Assembly: GCA_041593595.1 (NCBI GenBank) | Contig: JBFHNV010000005.1 | Location: forward strand, 1-64,000 | Origin: JBFHNV01 sp041593595 | GTDB lineage: Bacteria; Pseudomonadota; Gammaproteobacteria; HK1 | Reading direction: 5' to 3' | DNA: 64,000 nucleotides | Part shown: one piece after another, positions 1 through 9,008 of the stretch | Numbering within the stretch: the first letter of the stretch is position 1 | Layout: every line of letters starts with the position of its first letter | Translations under genes and position numbers: made by a program | Notes under the pieces: model-generated | What the model saw: the letters and a program-made list of their open reading frames with translations, nothing else | Database searches by the model: none | Told to the model about the DNA's origin: nothing

Positions 1-143
1 ACGTCCGGGAAGCTGCACTGGGGCACGATGCCGTCGAGCAGGCCCGGGTAATTGTCGCCGATCTGGTGCACCTGGTAGGAGCCGCCGGAGCAGCCCCAGC
101 CGATGGTGTAGCGCATCGGGCCGTAGGTCTCGATGAAGCGCAT
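1..143 (-). pseudogene. 5'-truncated fragment of an alpha/beta-hydrolase-like (DUF6351/tannase-like) protein, runs off the left edge
   Basis: Read on the minus strand, positions 143 to 1 encode about 47 residues that look like genuine protein. They include a glycine-rich nucleophile-elbow-like segment (GWGCSGGS) followed by an NYPGLLDGI-like stretch and QCSFPDV. From memory this combination is typical of DUF6351-type secreted hydrolases, where it lies in the middle of a protein several hundred residues long. Here the similarity stops abruptly at an ATG at 141-143, and the upstream DNA (144-600) translates into low-complexity Arg/Pro sequence with no family signature. The most likely reading is a gene that has lost its 5' half. 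A very divergent N-terminus is possible. The rest of the gene lies outside the window. Confidence 0.5.
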
Positions 144-600
144 GGATGCCGGCCGGCCCGGTGGGTGGGAATTCGGCCGAGGCGCGGCCAGGCGCCGCGA
201 CGAGACGGTCGGTGGTGGTTGCCAGCCCGCCCCGGGCGCCGACTCGCGCGACGCCCGTAGTTCCCCGGCGTGTCGCACGCCATTTGGCGCGCCACACGCG
301 ACAGCTTCTTCTGGTCCTCAGCGTGGTGCCCTCGAGGCCCGGCCAGCCGGCGGCGGCCGATAGGGCCGGGTGGGCAGCCCCTTCGTACCACGAACAGGAT
401 TCTCATCACAAGGAACTTGAAGTTTATGTGACCGGCGCGGATGCGAGCTCTGGCGGGCACTGCCGGCTGCCCGGCATCGGGCGAGCATCCGCGGTGCCGG
501 ACTGAGCACGCAGGGGGCCGTTCAGTCACCCGGATCCGGCCGTTACACTGCAGGGGGACTGGTTCCGACGGGGTGCGATTCCGCGCTCGGGAGTATGCGA
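144..600. other. intergenic stretch without a recognisable gene
   Basis: About 450 bases with only Arg/Pro/Ala-rich shadow reading frames on both strands. I see no tRNA, repeat, strong hairpin or recognisable promoter. It separates the truncated hydrolase fragment from the exported protein that starts at 601. Confidence 0.5.
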
Positions 601-1089
601 ATGAAGCCACTGAAACCGATCCTGGGGCTGCTGGGTCTGCTCGTGCTGATCGCCGTCGGAACCTTCGCGCTGACGGGGCCGGTGCCGCTGCCACCGGGCG
701 CGTTGACGCCCACGGCGGATCTCGTGGGCTCCGCGGCCCTCGACGGGCGGACCTTTCGCAGCGAGATCGGCCCCGTCGGCAAGCCCGCCGACGACATCGA
801 CATGCTGGTCTTCGACCAGGGGCTGTTCCTCTCCACCGAGTGCGAGGCCCGGTGTAACTTCCCGGCCCGGCCGTACTTCGTGCGGCAGAAGGAAGACGGC
901 ATCGAATTCATCAGCGAGACGCGCTGCCCCAACAAGGACTCCACGCTGGTGTGGCGAGGCACGATCGAGGACGGGACCATCCGCGGCGAGGTCGTCTGGA
1001 CCTCCGCGCGGTGGTACTGGACGTTCGAGAGAACGATGCGTTTCGAAGGGGTGCAGGTGGAGAGATCTGCGTCCATCGACATCCTCTAG
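601..1089 (+). CDS. hypothetical exported or membrane-anchored protein
   Basis: A protein of about 162 residues that I cannot assign to a family. An N-terminal basic stretch (MKPLKP) is followed by a hydrophobic helix rich in Leu/Ile/Val and then Pro/Gly-rich sequence, which suggests a signal peptide or single N-terminal membrane anchor with the remainder in the periplasm. There is no lipobox. The soluble part contains three Cys residues (TEC, ARCNF, TRCPN) and a Trp-rich C-terminal segment (WTSARWYWTF) suggestive of a small beta-rich domain. An in-frame ATG at 595 exists, but the GGGAG at 589-593 is correctly spaced only for the ATG at 601. The next gene starts within a few bases on the same strand, so the two may be co-transcribed. 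Confidence 0.65.
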   Translation: MKPLKPILGLLGLLVLIAVGTFALTGPVPLPPGALTPTADLVGSAALDGRTFRSEIGPVGKPADDIDMLVFDQGLFLSTECEARCNFPARPYFVRQKEDGIEFISETRCPNKDSTLVWRGTIEDGTIRGEVVWTSARWYWTFERTMRFEGVQVERSASIDIL

Positions 1090-1093
1090 GCTG

Positions 1094-1768
1094 GTGCTCG
1101 TCCTCGGGCGCATGCTGGCGATGCACGCGCGTGCGCTGTGCACCGTCGCCACGCTGGTGGCGCTGGTGCTCGCGGCGAACCTGCTGGCCCACGAGATCGC
1201 CGGCGCGCTCGACTTCGAGATCAAGCCGAGCAACGAGGACCTCGTCCACCGCACGCTGATGACCACGGCGGTGGTCTACGCGGTGCTAATCGCGGTGCCA
1301 TTCGTGCCCGGCGTGGAGATCGCGTTCACGCTCATCGCGGTGTTCGGCCCCGCGGTGGTGATCCTCGTGTACGTGTGCACCCTCGCCGGCCTGTCCGTCA
1401 GCTTCCTGGTCGGCCGCCTGATCCCGCTGGCCACCCTGGGCCGGCTGTTCGACGAGCTGCACCTGCAGCGGGCGAGCACCCTGGTAGCGAAGCTGGAGCC
1501 CCTGGACCCGCAGGCCCGCGTCGCGCTCCTGCTGAGGGACGCGCCGGGACGACTGGTCCCCTTCCTGGTGCGCCACCGCTACCTGGTCCTGGCGCTCGCC
1601 CTCAACGTGCCGGGCAACCTGGTGATCGGTGGTGGCGGCGGCATCGCACTCACCGCGGGCGTGAGCAGGCTCTATTCGGTCCCGGGGTTCCTGCTCACCG
1701 TCGCCCTGGCGGTGGCGCCGGTGCCGCTGGCGGTGCTGCTGTTCGGGAAGGAGATCCTCACGAGCTGA
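1094..1768 (+). CDS. VTT/DedA-like (TVP38/TMEM64 family) integral membrane protein
   Basis: About 224 residues with several hydrophobic helices. The central segment around residues 85-115, containing Gly-rich helix sequence and SFLVGR, and the later NVPGNLVIGGGGG segment, resemble the re-entrant loops of the VTT (SNARE-associated Golgi) domain. Family members are inner-membrane proteins linked to lipid scrambling and envelope homeostasis. The actual substrate here is unknown. The start is uncertain: GTG at 1094 gives the longest form, and ATG at 1112 is an alternative. It lies 4 nt after the preceding exported-protein gene, which suggests a two-gene operon. The minus-strand tRNA-Gly follows. 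Confidence 0.65.
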   Translation: MLVLGRMLAMHARALCTVATLVALVLAANLLAHEIAGALDFEIKPSNEDLVHRTLMTTAVVYAVLIAVPFVPGVEIAFTLIAVFGPAVVILVYVCTLAGLSVSFLVGRLIPLATLGRLFDELHLQRASTLVAKLEPLDPQARVALLLRDAPGRLVPFLVRHRYLVLALALNVPGNLVIGGGGGIALTAGVSRLYSVPGFLLTVALAVAPVPLAVLLFGKEILTS

Positions 1769-1823
1769 CGGCGCCGGTTACATCACCGGACAGAACTCGA
1801 ATCCTCGGGTACCCGGAAGATTG

Positions 1824-1897
1824 TGGAGCGGGTGATGGGAATCGAACCCACGTCATCAGCTTGGGAAGCTGAGGTTCTACCATTGAACTACACCCGC
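1824..1897 (-). tRNA. tRNA-Gly (anticodon CCC)
   Basis: The minus strand folds into a complete cloverleaf. The acceptor stem begins GCGGGTG, the D-arm is GTAGTTCAATGGTAGAAC-like, and the anticodon stem TCAGC/GCTGA encloses loop TTCCCAA, so positions 34-36 are CCC. The T-arm contains GGTTCGAATCC, and the 3' CCA is encoded (TGG at 1824-1826 on the plus strand). The sequence closely resembles the E. coli glyU isoacceptor. It reads GGG glycine codons. Confidence 0.96.
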
Positions 1898-1989
1898 CTC
1901 GGGCCGGATTCTAGTTTCCCGCCACGCCGGCGCAAAGCGCCCGGGTGGCGGCCTTGACCACCGCCAGAGCCGGCCCTAGCCTCCCTCTC

Positions 1990-2190
1990 ATGCGCATCCT
2001 GGTGAACGGCAAGCCCCGCGACGCCGCCGACGGCCTCACCGTGGCGGCGCTGCTCGCGGACCTGGCCCTTCAGGGCAAGCGTCTGGCGGTGGAGGTGAAC
2101 GAGGACATCGTGCCCCGCAGCCGGCACCCGGCCCACGCCCTGCGCGAGGGGGACCGGGTGGAGATCGTGCACGCCATCGGTGGCGGCTGA
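1990..2190 (+). CDS. thiS: sulfur carrier protein ThiS
   Basis: A 66-residue ubiquitin-like beta-grasp protein beginning MRILVNGKPR and ending in a Gly-Gly terminus (AIGGG). ThiF adenylates this C-terminal glycine, which is then converted to a thiocarboxylate. ThiS then donates sulfur to ThiG during synthesis of the thiazole phosphate half of thiamine. Length and C-terminus match the family. The ATG at 1990 is the only start giving the canonical N-terminus. thiG follows after about 190 nt, an unusually long gap for this pair, and the gap contains a run of ten C residues at 2198-2207. I saw no TPP riboswitch in the short leader. Confidence 0.95.
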   Translation: MRILVNGKPRDAADGLTVAALLADLALQGKRLAVEVNEDIVPRSRHPAHALREGDRVEIVHAIGGG

Positions 2191-2379
2191 CTCCTGACCC
2201 CCCCCCCGGGTGCCGGGAAAACGGTGCCCGAAGCGCGTGGGACACCTGGCACTGCAGCCCCGCCCCGCCGGCCCCGGGGCCGCCGGACCCGGGGTACCCT
2301 TGATGACTCACGGCGCGGCCCGCCCGGCCCCCCGGCGCCCGCGACCCGTCACACCCACAGGACCACTGAGGAATCTGCC

Positions 2380-3195
2380 ATGGCCGCACTCGAGAGCGCC
2401 GTCGCCCAGCCGGCCGCCGACGCGCCGCTGGAGGTGGCCGGGGTGAAGTACCGCTCCCGGCTGCTGGTGGGCACCGGCAAGTACAAGGATTTCGACGAGA
2501 CCCGCCGGGCCATCGAGGCCAGCGGCGCGGAGATCGTCACCGTGGCCATCCGCCGCACCAACATCGGCCAGGATCCCGACGAGCCCAACCTGCTGGACGT
2601 GCTGCCGCCGGACCGTTTCACCATCCTGCCCAATACCGCCGGCTGCTTCGACGCCAGGTCCGCGGTGCGCACCTGCCGCCTGGCCCGCGAGCTGCTGGAC
2701 GGGCGGGACCTGGTGAAGCTCGAGGTGCTCGGCGATCAGAAGACCCTGTTCCCCGACATCACCGAGACCCTGGTGGCCGCGAAGGAGCTCATCGACGACG
2801 GCTTCAAGGTGATGGTCTACACCAACGACGACCCCATCGTGGCGAAGCGCCTGGAGGACATGGGCTGCGTCTCGGTGATGCCCCTGGCCGCCCCCATCGG
2901 CTCCGGGCTCGGGATCCGCAACCCGTACAACATCCTCACCATCGTCGAGAACGCGAACGTGCCGATTCTGGTGGATGCGGGCGTGGGCACCGCCTCGGAC
3001 GCCGCCATCGCCATGGAGCTCGGCTGCGACGGCGTGCTCATGAACACCGCCATCGCCGCGGCGAAGAACCCGATCTTGATGGCCTCGGCCATGCGCAAGG
3101 CCATCGAGGCCGGCCGCGAGGCCTTCCTCGCGGGCCGCATGCCCCGCAAGCGCTACGCCAGCGCGTCGTCACCCATCGAGGGCGTCATCGTCTGA
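2380..3195 (+). CDS. thiG: thiazole synthase ThiG
   Basis: A 271-residue TIM-barrel enzyme that makes the thiazole phosphate carboxylate tautomer from deoxyxylulose 5-phosphate, dehydroglycine and ThiS thiocarboxylate. Family features visible are the N-terminal YRSRLLVGTGKY segment, RRTNIGQ, the NTAGC motif, DLVKLEVLGD with the Schiff-base lysine, and the C-terminal phosphate-binding region DAGVGTASDAA and GCDGVLMNTAIA. The reading frame is open upstream to 2224, but the ATG at 2380 is preceded by TGAGGA and gives the normal length. It lies in the usual thiS-thiG order; trmB, often the next gene in gammaproteobacteria, is displaced by two inserted minus-strand genes. Confidence 0.97.
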   Translation: MAALESAVAQPAADAPLEVAGVKYRSRLLVGTGKYKDFDETRRAIEASGAEIVTVAIRRTNIGQDPDEPNLLDVLPPDRFTILPNTAGCFDARSAVRTCRLARELLDGRDLVKLEVLGDQKTLFPDITETLVAAKELIDDGFKVMVYTNDDPIVAKRLEDMGCVSVMPLAAPIGSGLGIRNPYNILTIVENANVPILVDAGVGTASDAAIAMELGCDGVLMNTAIAAAKNPILMASAMRKAIEAGREAFLAGRMPRKRYASASSPIEGVIV

Positions 3196-3215
3196 CACAG
3201 ACGGGCTGTCCCAAT

Positions 3216-3302
3216 GGACCGTCCCTGCGCGATGTGCCCGGAAGTGCGGATCGCGGAGGTCACGATGGGACAGTCCCCTCCGGGGACAGTCCCTGCGCGA
3301 TG
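3216..3302. repeat. pair of 19-bp direct repeats with short GGGAC/GTCCC inverted arms
   Basis: GGACCGTCCCTGCGCGATG at 3216-3234 recurs with one mismatch at 3284-3302. Around them GGGACAGTCCC-type motifs occur repeatedly and can pair locally. The segment lies between the convergent ends of thiG and the metallo-beta-lactamase gene, so it may serve as a bidirectional terminator region, or it may be an intergenic repeat family left at an insertion junction. Confidence 0.5.
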
Positions 3303-3313
3303 CGGTCGAGGGC

Positions 3314-4231
3314 TCAGTCCTCGTCCAGCTCGATGATCATCCCTTCGCAGGTCTTGTGGCACACCAGCGGGGACTGGCGCTCGCGGATGATGTCGCGGGT
3401 GCGCTCGTGCAGCGCGTCCACCCGCTCGTCGTCATACTCCGGGTCGTAGCTGAACAGGAACAGCTGGCGCGCATTCGCGTCGATGGCGGAGTTGACGGTG
3501 TCGATGTAGCAGGAGTGGCCCCAGCCGCGCTTGCGCTTGTAGTCCTCGGGCGTGTACTGGGCGTCGTGGATGAGGTAGTCCGCGTCTCGCATGAACTCGG
3601 TCACGCGCCCGCGCTGCTCCTCCTTCATCGCCTCCAGCACGGCGTGCTCGTCTTCGTCGAAGGCGTCGCGCATGTCGTCGATGCGCTGGTTGACGAACAG
3701 GATCTCGTTGTCCGGGCAGTAGAGGATCACCTTGCCGTTGACTTCGATGCGGAAGCCGTAGGTGAGGCCCGGGTGATGCAGCACGAAGGTGGTCAACGTC
3801 ACCGGCCCCACCGTCACCGGCTCGTCCTGGAACGCGTGGTAGCGCACGTTGGCGAGCCAGGTCGCGGTCTCCACCGGGAAGTACGGAGCCTGCATCTGCT
3901 GGGCAATGTGCGCCTCCAGCTCCTCCGCCGACGGTGCGGGCCCGTAGAAGTCGATGTCGAAGCCCGGGGTGAACGCGGGCAGGAAGAACGGCAGTCCGGA
4001 GATGTGGTCCCAGTGGTAGTGGGTCAGGAAGACCTTCAGGCGTTCGCGCTCGCGCTCGCGCTTGAGTGCCTGACCGAGCGGGATGATGCCGGTGCCCGCG
4101 TCGAGCACCAGCACGTGGCCGTCCACGCGCAGCTCCACGCAGGGCGTGTTGCCGCCGATGCGCATGTGGCTAGCGAAGGGCGCCGGGTACGAGCCCCTGA
4201 CTCCCCAGAATCGGAGATAGTTCGTCGCCAT
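3314..4231 (-). CDS. MBL-fold metallo-hydrolase
   Basis: About 305 residues with the metallo-beta-lactamase fold. The N-terminus FWGVRGSYPAP and IGGNTPCVEL, then LDAGTGI, precede the metal-binding motif HYHWDH near residue 95, with later ligands plausible in LHHPGL, the aspartate of DADYLIHDAQYTPED, and HSCYID. This arrangement places it with the RNase Z/PhnP-like branch, often annotated as phosphodiesterase-like; the substrate is not known. The ATG at 4229-4231 gives the standard N-terminus. It lies 18 nt downstream of the receiver gene on the same strand, so the two are probably one transcript. The pair is inserted backwards between thiG and trmB. Confidence 0.8.
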   Translation of the reverse strand: MATNYLRFWGVRGSYPAPFASHMRIGGNTPCVELRVDGHVLVLDAGTGIIPLGQALKRERERERLKVFLTHYHWDHISGLPFFLPAFTPGFDIDFYGPAPSAEELEAHIAQQMQAPYFPVETATWLANVRYHAFQDEPVTVGPVTLTTFVLHHPGLTYGFRIEVNGKVILYCPDNEILFVNQRIDDMRDAFDEDEHAVLEAMKEEQRGRVTEFMRDADYLIHDAQYTPEDYKRKRGWGHSCYIDTVNSAIDANARQLFLFSYDPEYDDERVDALHERTRDIIRERQSPLVCHKTCEGMIIELDED

Positions 4232-4249
4232 GGTGGATGAACCGGGACG

Positions 4250-4642
4250 CTACGGGGCGCGCCGTTCCGCTCCCGTGTACTTCTCGATCACGTCACGGAT
4301 CTCCTGCGAGCGCACCGGCTTGATGAGGTATTCCAGGGCGCCCAGCTTCTTCGCCATGGTGCGGTCCTGGTCGTAGTCCTTGGTGGTCATGACCACGACC
4401 GGCGTGGCCGAGTGATGCTCGAGCTCACGCAGCCTGCGCAACAGGCTCAGCCCGTCGGTCTCGCGCATGAGGTTGCCCAGGAACACCAGGTCCGCCCCGT
4501 TCTCCCGCAGGTAGCGGAAACCCTCGCGGGGCGATTCGAAGGTGGTCAGGGACACGGCAAGAGCCTCGACGCCACGCTCGTACAGGGTGATGGACGCTCG
4601 GCTGTCGTCGATGACCACGATCACTGGCCGTTTCCCAGTCAT
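4250..4642 (-). CDS. stand-alone receiver-like (CheY-type) protein lacking the phosphoacceptor aspartate
   Basis: A 130-residue single receiver domain with no output domain. The acidic pair is D12-D13 (VVIDDS), the conserved Thr lies in VVVMTTKD, and the conserved Lys lies in EYLIKPV, so the fold is intact. The beta-3 segment, however, reads DLVFLGNLM, so residue 56 is Gly (codon GGC, plus-strand 4475-4477) where the phosphorylated Asp belongs. It is therefore unlikely to be switched by standard phosphotransfer and may act as a pseudo-receiver or protein-protein module. It is upstream of, and probably co-transcribed with, the MBL-fold hydrolase, which suggests it controls or scaffolds that enzyme. 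Confidence 0.85.
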   Translation of the reverse strand: MTGKRPVIVVIDDSRASITLYERGVEALAVSLTTFESPREGFRYLRENGADLVFLGNLMRETDGLSLLRRLRELEHHSATPVVVMTTKDYDQDRTMAKKLGALEYLIKPVRSQEIRDVIEKYTGAERRAP

Positions 4643-4808
4643 CCCGAAGCCACCCCGATACCGCCCTCACGCAGGTTCCGAAAATTGTGCGATCGCTTAC
4701 CCCCGGCCGTGTAATGTACCAGCTTTCTCCCCGGGCGTTAACGGATTTCCCCAGGCGCTTCATAGGCTTGGAAATGGTACCTCAGGCGGGAAGGAAAGGC
4801 TTGCAAAT

Positions 4809-5516
4809 GTGACCTCAGCACCCGGCGAGGAGCGGCCGCCGCGCCCGGTGCGCAGCTTCGTGCGCCGGGCCGGACGCGTGACCCGGGCCCAGGCACGGGC
4901 GCTCGAGGATCTGTGGCCGCGCTACGGCGTGCCCGGCGAAGGCCCGCTGGATCTGGATCACCTGTTCGGCCGCCGCGCACCGCGCTACCTGGAGATCGGC
5001 TTCGGCATGGGTGACGCCCTGGCCACCATGGCGGCCGAGCACCCGCAGCGGGACTACCTGGGGATCGAGGTGCACGAGGCGGGGATCGGCCGGCTGCTGT
5101 CACTGGCCGGCAAGGCGCGGCTGGCCAACCTGCGGGTGGTGCGCGGCGATGCCGCGGAGGTGTTGCGACACCGGCTGCCGGACGCGGCGCTGGACGCGGT
5201 GCTGGTGTTCTTTCCGGACCCCTGGCCGAAGAAGCGCCACCACAAGCGGCGCCTGATCCAGGCGCCCTTCGTGGATCTGCTGGCACGCCGCCTGAAGCCG
5301 GGCGGGCTGCTGCAGCTCGCCACCGACTGGGCACCCTACGCAGCGCAGATGCTCGCCGTGATCGAGGCCCACGGGGCGTTCACGAACCTGGCCGGCCCGG
5401 GACGCTGCGCCGCCGGGCCGGGGGAGCGTCCCGAGACGAAATTCCAGCGCCGGGGCGAGCGGCTGGGGCACACCATCGTCGACCTGGCCTTCCGCCGCGC
5501 GGGCGATCCCTCGTAA
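4809..5516 (+). CDS. trmB: tRNA (guanine-N7-)-methyltransferase TrmB
   Basis: A 235-residue SAM-dependent methyltransferase that makes m7G46 in tRNA. The SAM-binding motif YLEIGFGMGDALA and the family signature FFPDPWPKKRHHKRRL are clear, as is the C-terminal ETKFQRRGERLGH segment. The frame is open much further upstream, but the GTG at 4809 follows a purine-rich stretch (GGGAAGGAAAGG) and gives a typical TrmB length. In many gammaproteobacteria trmB directly follows thiSG; here it has its own upstream region because the receiver-MBL pair intervenes in the opposite orientation. Confidence 0.95.
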   Translation: MTSAPGEERPPRPVRSFVRRAGRVTRAQARALEDLWPRYGVPGEGPLDLDHLFGRRAPRYLEIGFGMGDALATMAAEHPQRDYLGIEVHEAGIGRLLSLAGKARLANLRVVRGDAAEVLRHRLPDAALDAVLVFFPDPWPKKRHHKRRLIQAPFVDLLARRLKPGGLLQLATDWAPYAAQMLAVIEAHGAFTNLAGPGRCAAGPGERPETKFQRRGERLGHTIVDLAFRRAGDPS

Positions 5517-5548
5517 CGCTGACGGGTGCGGCAGCGCCACGGCGCCGG

Positions 5549-6202
5549 TCACGGCGGCATGATGTCCTGGAATCGCGACACCGCGGGAAACTCGCCGGTG
5601 TCGCGCCGCGGGCCCCGGCTGTCGGGCTCGCTCACCGCCAGCAGGTGCGCGATGCCGTATGCCTTCGCGGCGCGCAGCACCGGCAGGGAATCGTCGAGGA
5701 ACAGTGTTCGCTGCGGGTCGAAGGGGTGCAGCGCATCCAGCCGCGGCCAGAAGTGGGTGCTCTCCTTGGGATGCCCCAGGTCGTGGGAGCACACGGTGGT
5801 GTCCAGCAGCCGGTCCAGGCCGGTGCGCTCCAGCTTCAGCGCCAGGCTGCGGGCATGGGCGTTGGTGATGAGCAGCGCCCGGCGTTGGCGCCGGCGCAGC
5901 CGCTCGAGGAACTCCCGCGCGCCGTCGCGAAAGCGGATCAGGTGCGCGAGCTCCCGCTTCAGCTCCGCCACGTCCAGGTCCAGCTCGCGGCTCCAGTAGT
6001 CCAGGCAGTACCACTCCAGCGTGCCCTCCACCCGCCGCAGGCGCGGCTCGATGGCGCGCCAGGCGGCGTCCCGATCCAGGCCCCGGCGCCGTCCGTAGGC
6101 ACTCGGCAGGTGGTGCAGCCAGAACCGGGTGTCGAAGTGCAGGTCGAGCAGCGTGCCGTCCATGTCCAGGAGCACGGTGTCGATCCGGGTCCAGTCCAGC
6201 AT
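5549..6202 (-). CDS. yrfG: HAD-family phosphatase, YrfG-like (GMP/IMP nucleotidase)
   Basis: A 217-residue HAD hydrolase. Motif I is LLDMDGTLLDLHFD, with nucleophile Asp and acid-base Asp. The helical cap follows (residues about 25-95), then motif II LLITNAHA, motif III Lys in HPKES, and motif IV LFLDDS. The HFDTRFWLHHLP segment after motif I and the overall length match the YrfG branch, known in E. coli to dephosphorylate GMP and IMP. The start ATG lies at 6200-6202. It ends 32 nt from the end of convergent trmB. Confidence 0.85.
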   Translation of the reverse strand: MLDWTRIDTVLLDMDGTLLDLHFDTRFWLHHLPSAYGRRRGLDRDAAWRAIEPRLRRVEGTLEWYCLDYWSRELDLDVAELKRELAHLIRFRDGAREFLERLRRRQRRALLITNAHARSLALKLERTGLDRLLDTTVCSHDLGHPKESTHFWPRLDALHPFDPQRTLFLDDSLPVLRAAKAYGIAHLLAVSEPDSRGPRRDTGEFPAVSRFQDIMPP

Positions 6203-6308
6203 GGTCCAAAGGTTAACCGGGTCATGCCGTAGCAGCCACGAGCGCGCAGCGAGGACCTCGGGATGCCGGAAAACGCGCGTCGGCAGCGCGCGATACGCTC
6301 GCGAGCTG

Positions 6309-6916
6309 TCAGCTCCGCAGCAGCCCGCGGCGCGCGTGCTCCAGCTGCAGCGCGTGCACGTGGCGGATGATCAGCTCGCGGTCGTCCTCGTGGACGTCGG
6401 AGTAGTCCACGGCCACCACGAAGCGCCCGCCGGCGCGGTTGGGGCGCGCGAGCTCGCGCACCCACACCACCTTGGCGATCAGGGTCAGGCAGTTGCGCGA
6501 CGGGAAGAGCTGCAGGTTCAGCTCCACGTGGCTGCCCCGGGCGAGTGTTTCGCCGTGGGTGAAGCGCATGCCGTTGCCGCTGATGTTCACGTCGTGGGTG
6601 GGGCGGTCCGGGGCGAGCTGCTGCTCGTGGTTGAGGAGCCGCACCAGCCGCTCCAGCCGGTCCTCGAGCCCCTGGATGTACGCGCCGATGGCCGGGTCCG
6701 CGTCGGTGATGTTGCGCAGGGCTCCGCGCTGGCTCTCGCCGGCGGCGATGATGCTGTTCAGCGTGCGCCGCCGATCTAGCTCCGAGCGGGCCCGCGCGCG
6801 GGCGTCGCGGTACTCGCGCTCGCTCAGCGGCCTCACCGCCAGCGCGATCCGGTCGTTGATGCGATAGCTCCCGCGGCGGTTGCGTGCGGCCGCCTCCTCG
6901 GCGGCGGTGGCGGTGC

Positions 6917-6920
<4 letters not shown>
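6309..6920 (-). CDS. PilZ-domain cyclic-di-GMP receptor with an inserted helical segment
   Basis: A 203-residue protein. An RxxxR-type motif occurs near the N-terminus (NRRGSYR, residues about 14-20) and the second PilZ motif NISGNG lies near residue 112. These two normally lie close together. Between them is an approximately 75-residue heptad-like helical region (EREYRDARARARSELDRR through QGLEDRLERLVRLL), reminiscent of the tetrameric PilZ proteins of Xanthomonas. The gene overlaps the stop of pomB by 4 nt (ATGA), so it is translationally coupled to the stator genes. A direct role in adjusting the motor to cyclic-di-GMP is a reasonable inference. Confidence 0.85.
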
Positions 6921-7999
<1,079 letters not shown>

Positions 8000-8020
8000 G
8001 TCGGGCCGCCGCGGCGCGGA

Positions 8021-8794
8021 TCAGGCCGCGGCGGCGCCGGCGGCGGCCAGCTCGCGGTTGTTCTCGGGCAGGAACGCTACCAGCGACTGCTGCAGCACCC
8101 GCGGGTTGGTGCCCTCCTGGATCGCGGTCACGGATTCCAGGATCAGCAGCTTGTTGAGCCGGTCCTCGTTCATGATCAGGCGCAGCTTCTCGGCGATGGG
8201 GATGGCGAAGGCGTTGGCGATGACCGCGCCGTAGAGCGTGGTGAGCAGCGCCACCGCCATGGCCGGTCCGATCTTCTTCGGGTCGTCCATGTTCGAGAGC
8301 ATCTGCACCAGGCCGATGAGGGTTCCGATCATGCCCATGGCGGGCGCCGCGTCGCCGATGGCCACGAACATCTTGACGCCCATGTCCTGGCGCTCGAGGT
8401 TGAGGTCGATCTCGCGCTCGAGCATCGCGGTGACGGTCTCGGGCGGGTGGCCGTCGATGCACAGATCGATGCCCTGCTTGAGAAAGGGGTGGCCGATGTC
8501 GCGGCCCTCCAGCGCCAGGATGCCCTCCTTGCGCGCCACGTTGGACAGCTCCACCGCCTCCGCGATCAGCTCCTGCGGCAGGTGCTTCTTGTGCATGAAG
8601 GCCTTGATGCCGACCTTGAAGGAACCGAGGAAGTGCTTGAGCGAGACCCGGGTCAGGGTTACCGCGACGGTCCCGCCCACCACGATCATGACGCTGGGCA
8701 TGTTGAGGAAGATCGGTGCGCTGCCGCCCATGAAGATGGAGGCGACGATGACGCCGAGTCCGCCGATGATGCCGAGAAGTGTTGCGAGATCCAC
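8021..8794 (-). CDS. pomA: flagellar stator protein MotA/PomA
   Basis: A 257-residue protein with four membrane helices and a large cytoplasmic loop between helices 2 and 3. The N-terminus VDLATLLGIIGGLGVI, the IDLCIDGHPPETV loop, and MGMIGTLIGLVQML with LYGAVIANAFAIPIAEKL in helices 3-4 are diagnostic of the PomA (sodium-type) branch. The reading frame is open to 8890, but the GTG at 8794 has an AGGA upstream and matches known PomA starts. PomA and PomB form the torque-generating ion channel. A sigma-28 promoter sits about 100 nt upstream. Confidence 0.95.
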   Translation of the reverse strand: MDLATLLGIIGGLGVIVASIFMGGSAPIFLNMPSVMIVVGGTVAVTLTRVSLKHFLGSFKVGIKAFMHKKHLPQELIAEAVELSNVARKEGILALEGRDIGHPFLKQGIDLCIDGHPPETVTAMLEREIDLNLERQDMGVKMFVAIGDAAPAMGMIGTLIGLVQMLSNMDDPKKIGPAMAVALLTTLYGAVIANAFAIPIAEKLRLIMNEDRLNKLLILESVTAIQEGTNPRVLQQSLVAFLPENNRELAAAGAAAA

Positions 8795-8895
8795 GGTTCG
8801 ATGTTCCTGTTGCCGTATGCCCTGCCGCGCCGGTTGTTCGCGGGCGCCCGGTGCCCCGCGCCGGGTGGCGCGAGGGCCCACGCCCTGCACCTTTC

Positions 8896-8923
8896 TTATC
8901 GGCTGGCGGGGGGCGGGCCTTTA
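8896..8923 (-). promoter_or_regulatory. sigma-28 (FliA) promoter of the pomAB-PilZ operon
   Basis: On the minus strand TAAA (8923-8920), a 16-nt spacer, then a perfect GCCGATAA (8903-8896). Transcription would start about 90 nt before pomA. The stator genes are thus class III (late) flagellar genes. Confidence 0.8.
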
Positions 8924-8951
8924 AGCGCGCGGGCTCTCGCGGCGCAACGAA

Positions 8952-8975
8952 AAACGGCGCCCGCGGGCGCCGTTT
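8952..8975 (-). terminator. rho-independent terminator after flgMN
   Basis: A perfect 24-bp palindrome (arms AAACGGCGCCCG) is followed on the minus strand by a T-rich run (TTTTTCGTT). It lies about 30 nt beyond the flgN stop and ahead of the pomAB promoter, so it separates the two minus-strand units. Confidence 0.85.
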
Positions 8976-9008
8976 CCGGGACCCCGGCACGCAGGCCGGG
9001 GCAGGGTG

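Noticed and set aside
1898..1989. Possible TPP riboswitch ahead of thiS
   Set aside because: The leader is short and lacks the conserved THI-box elements.
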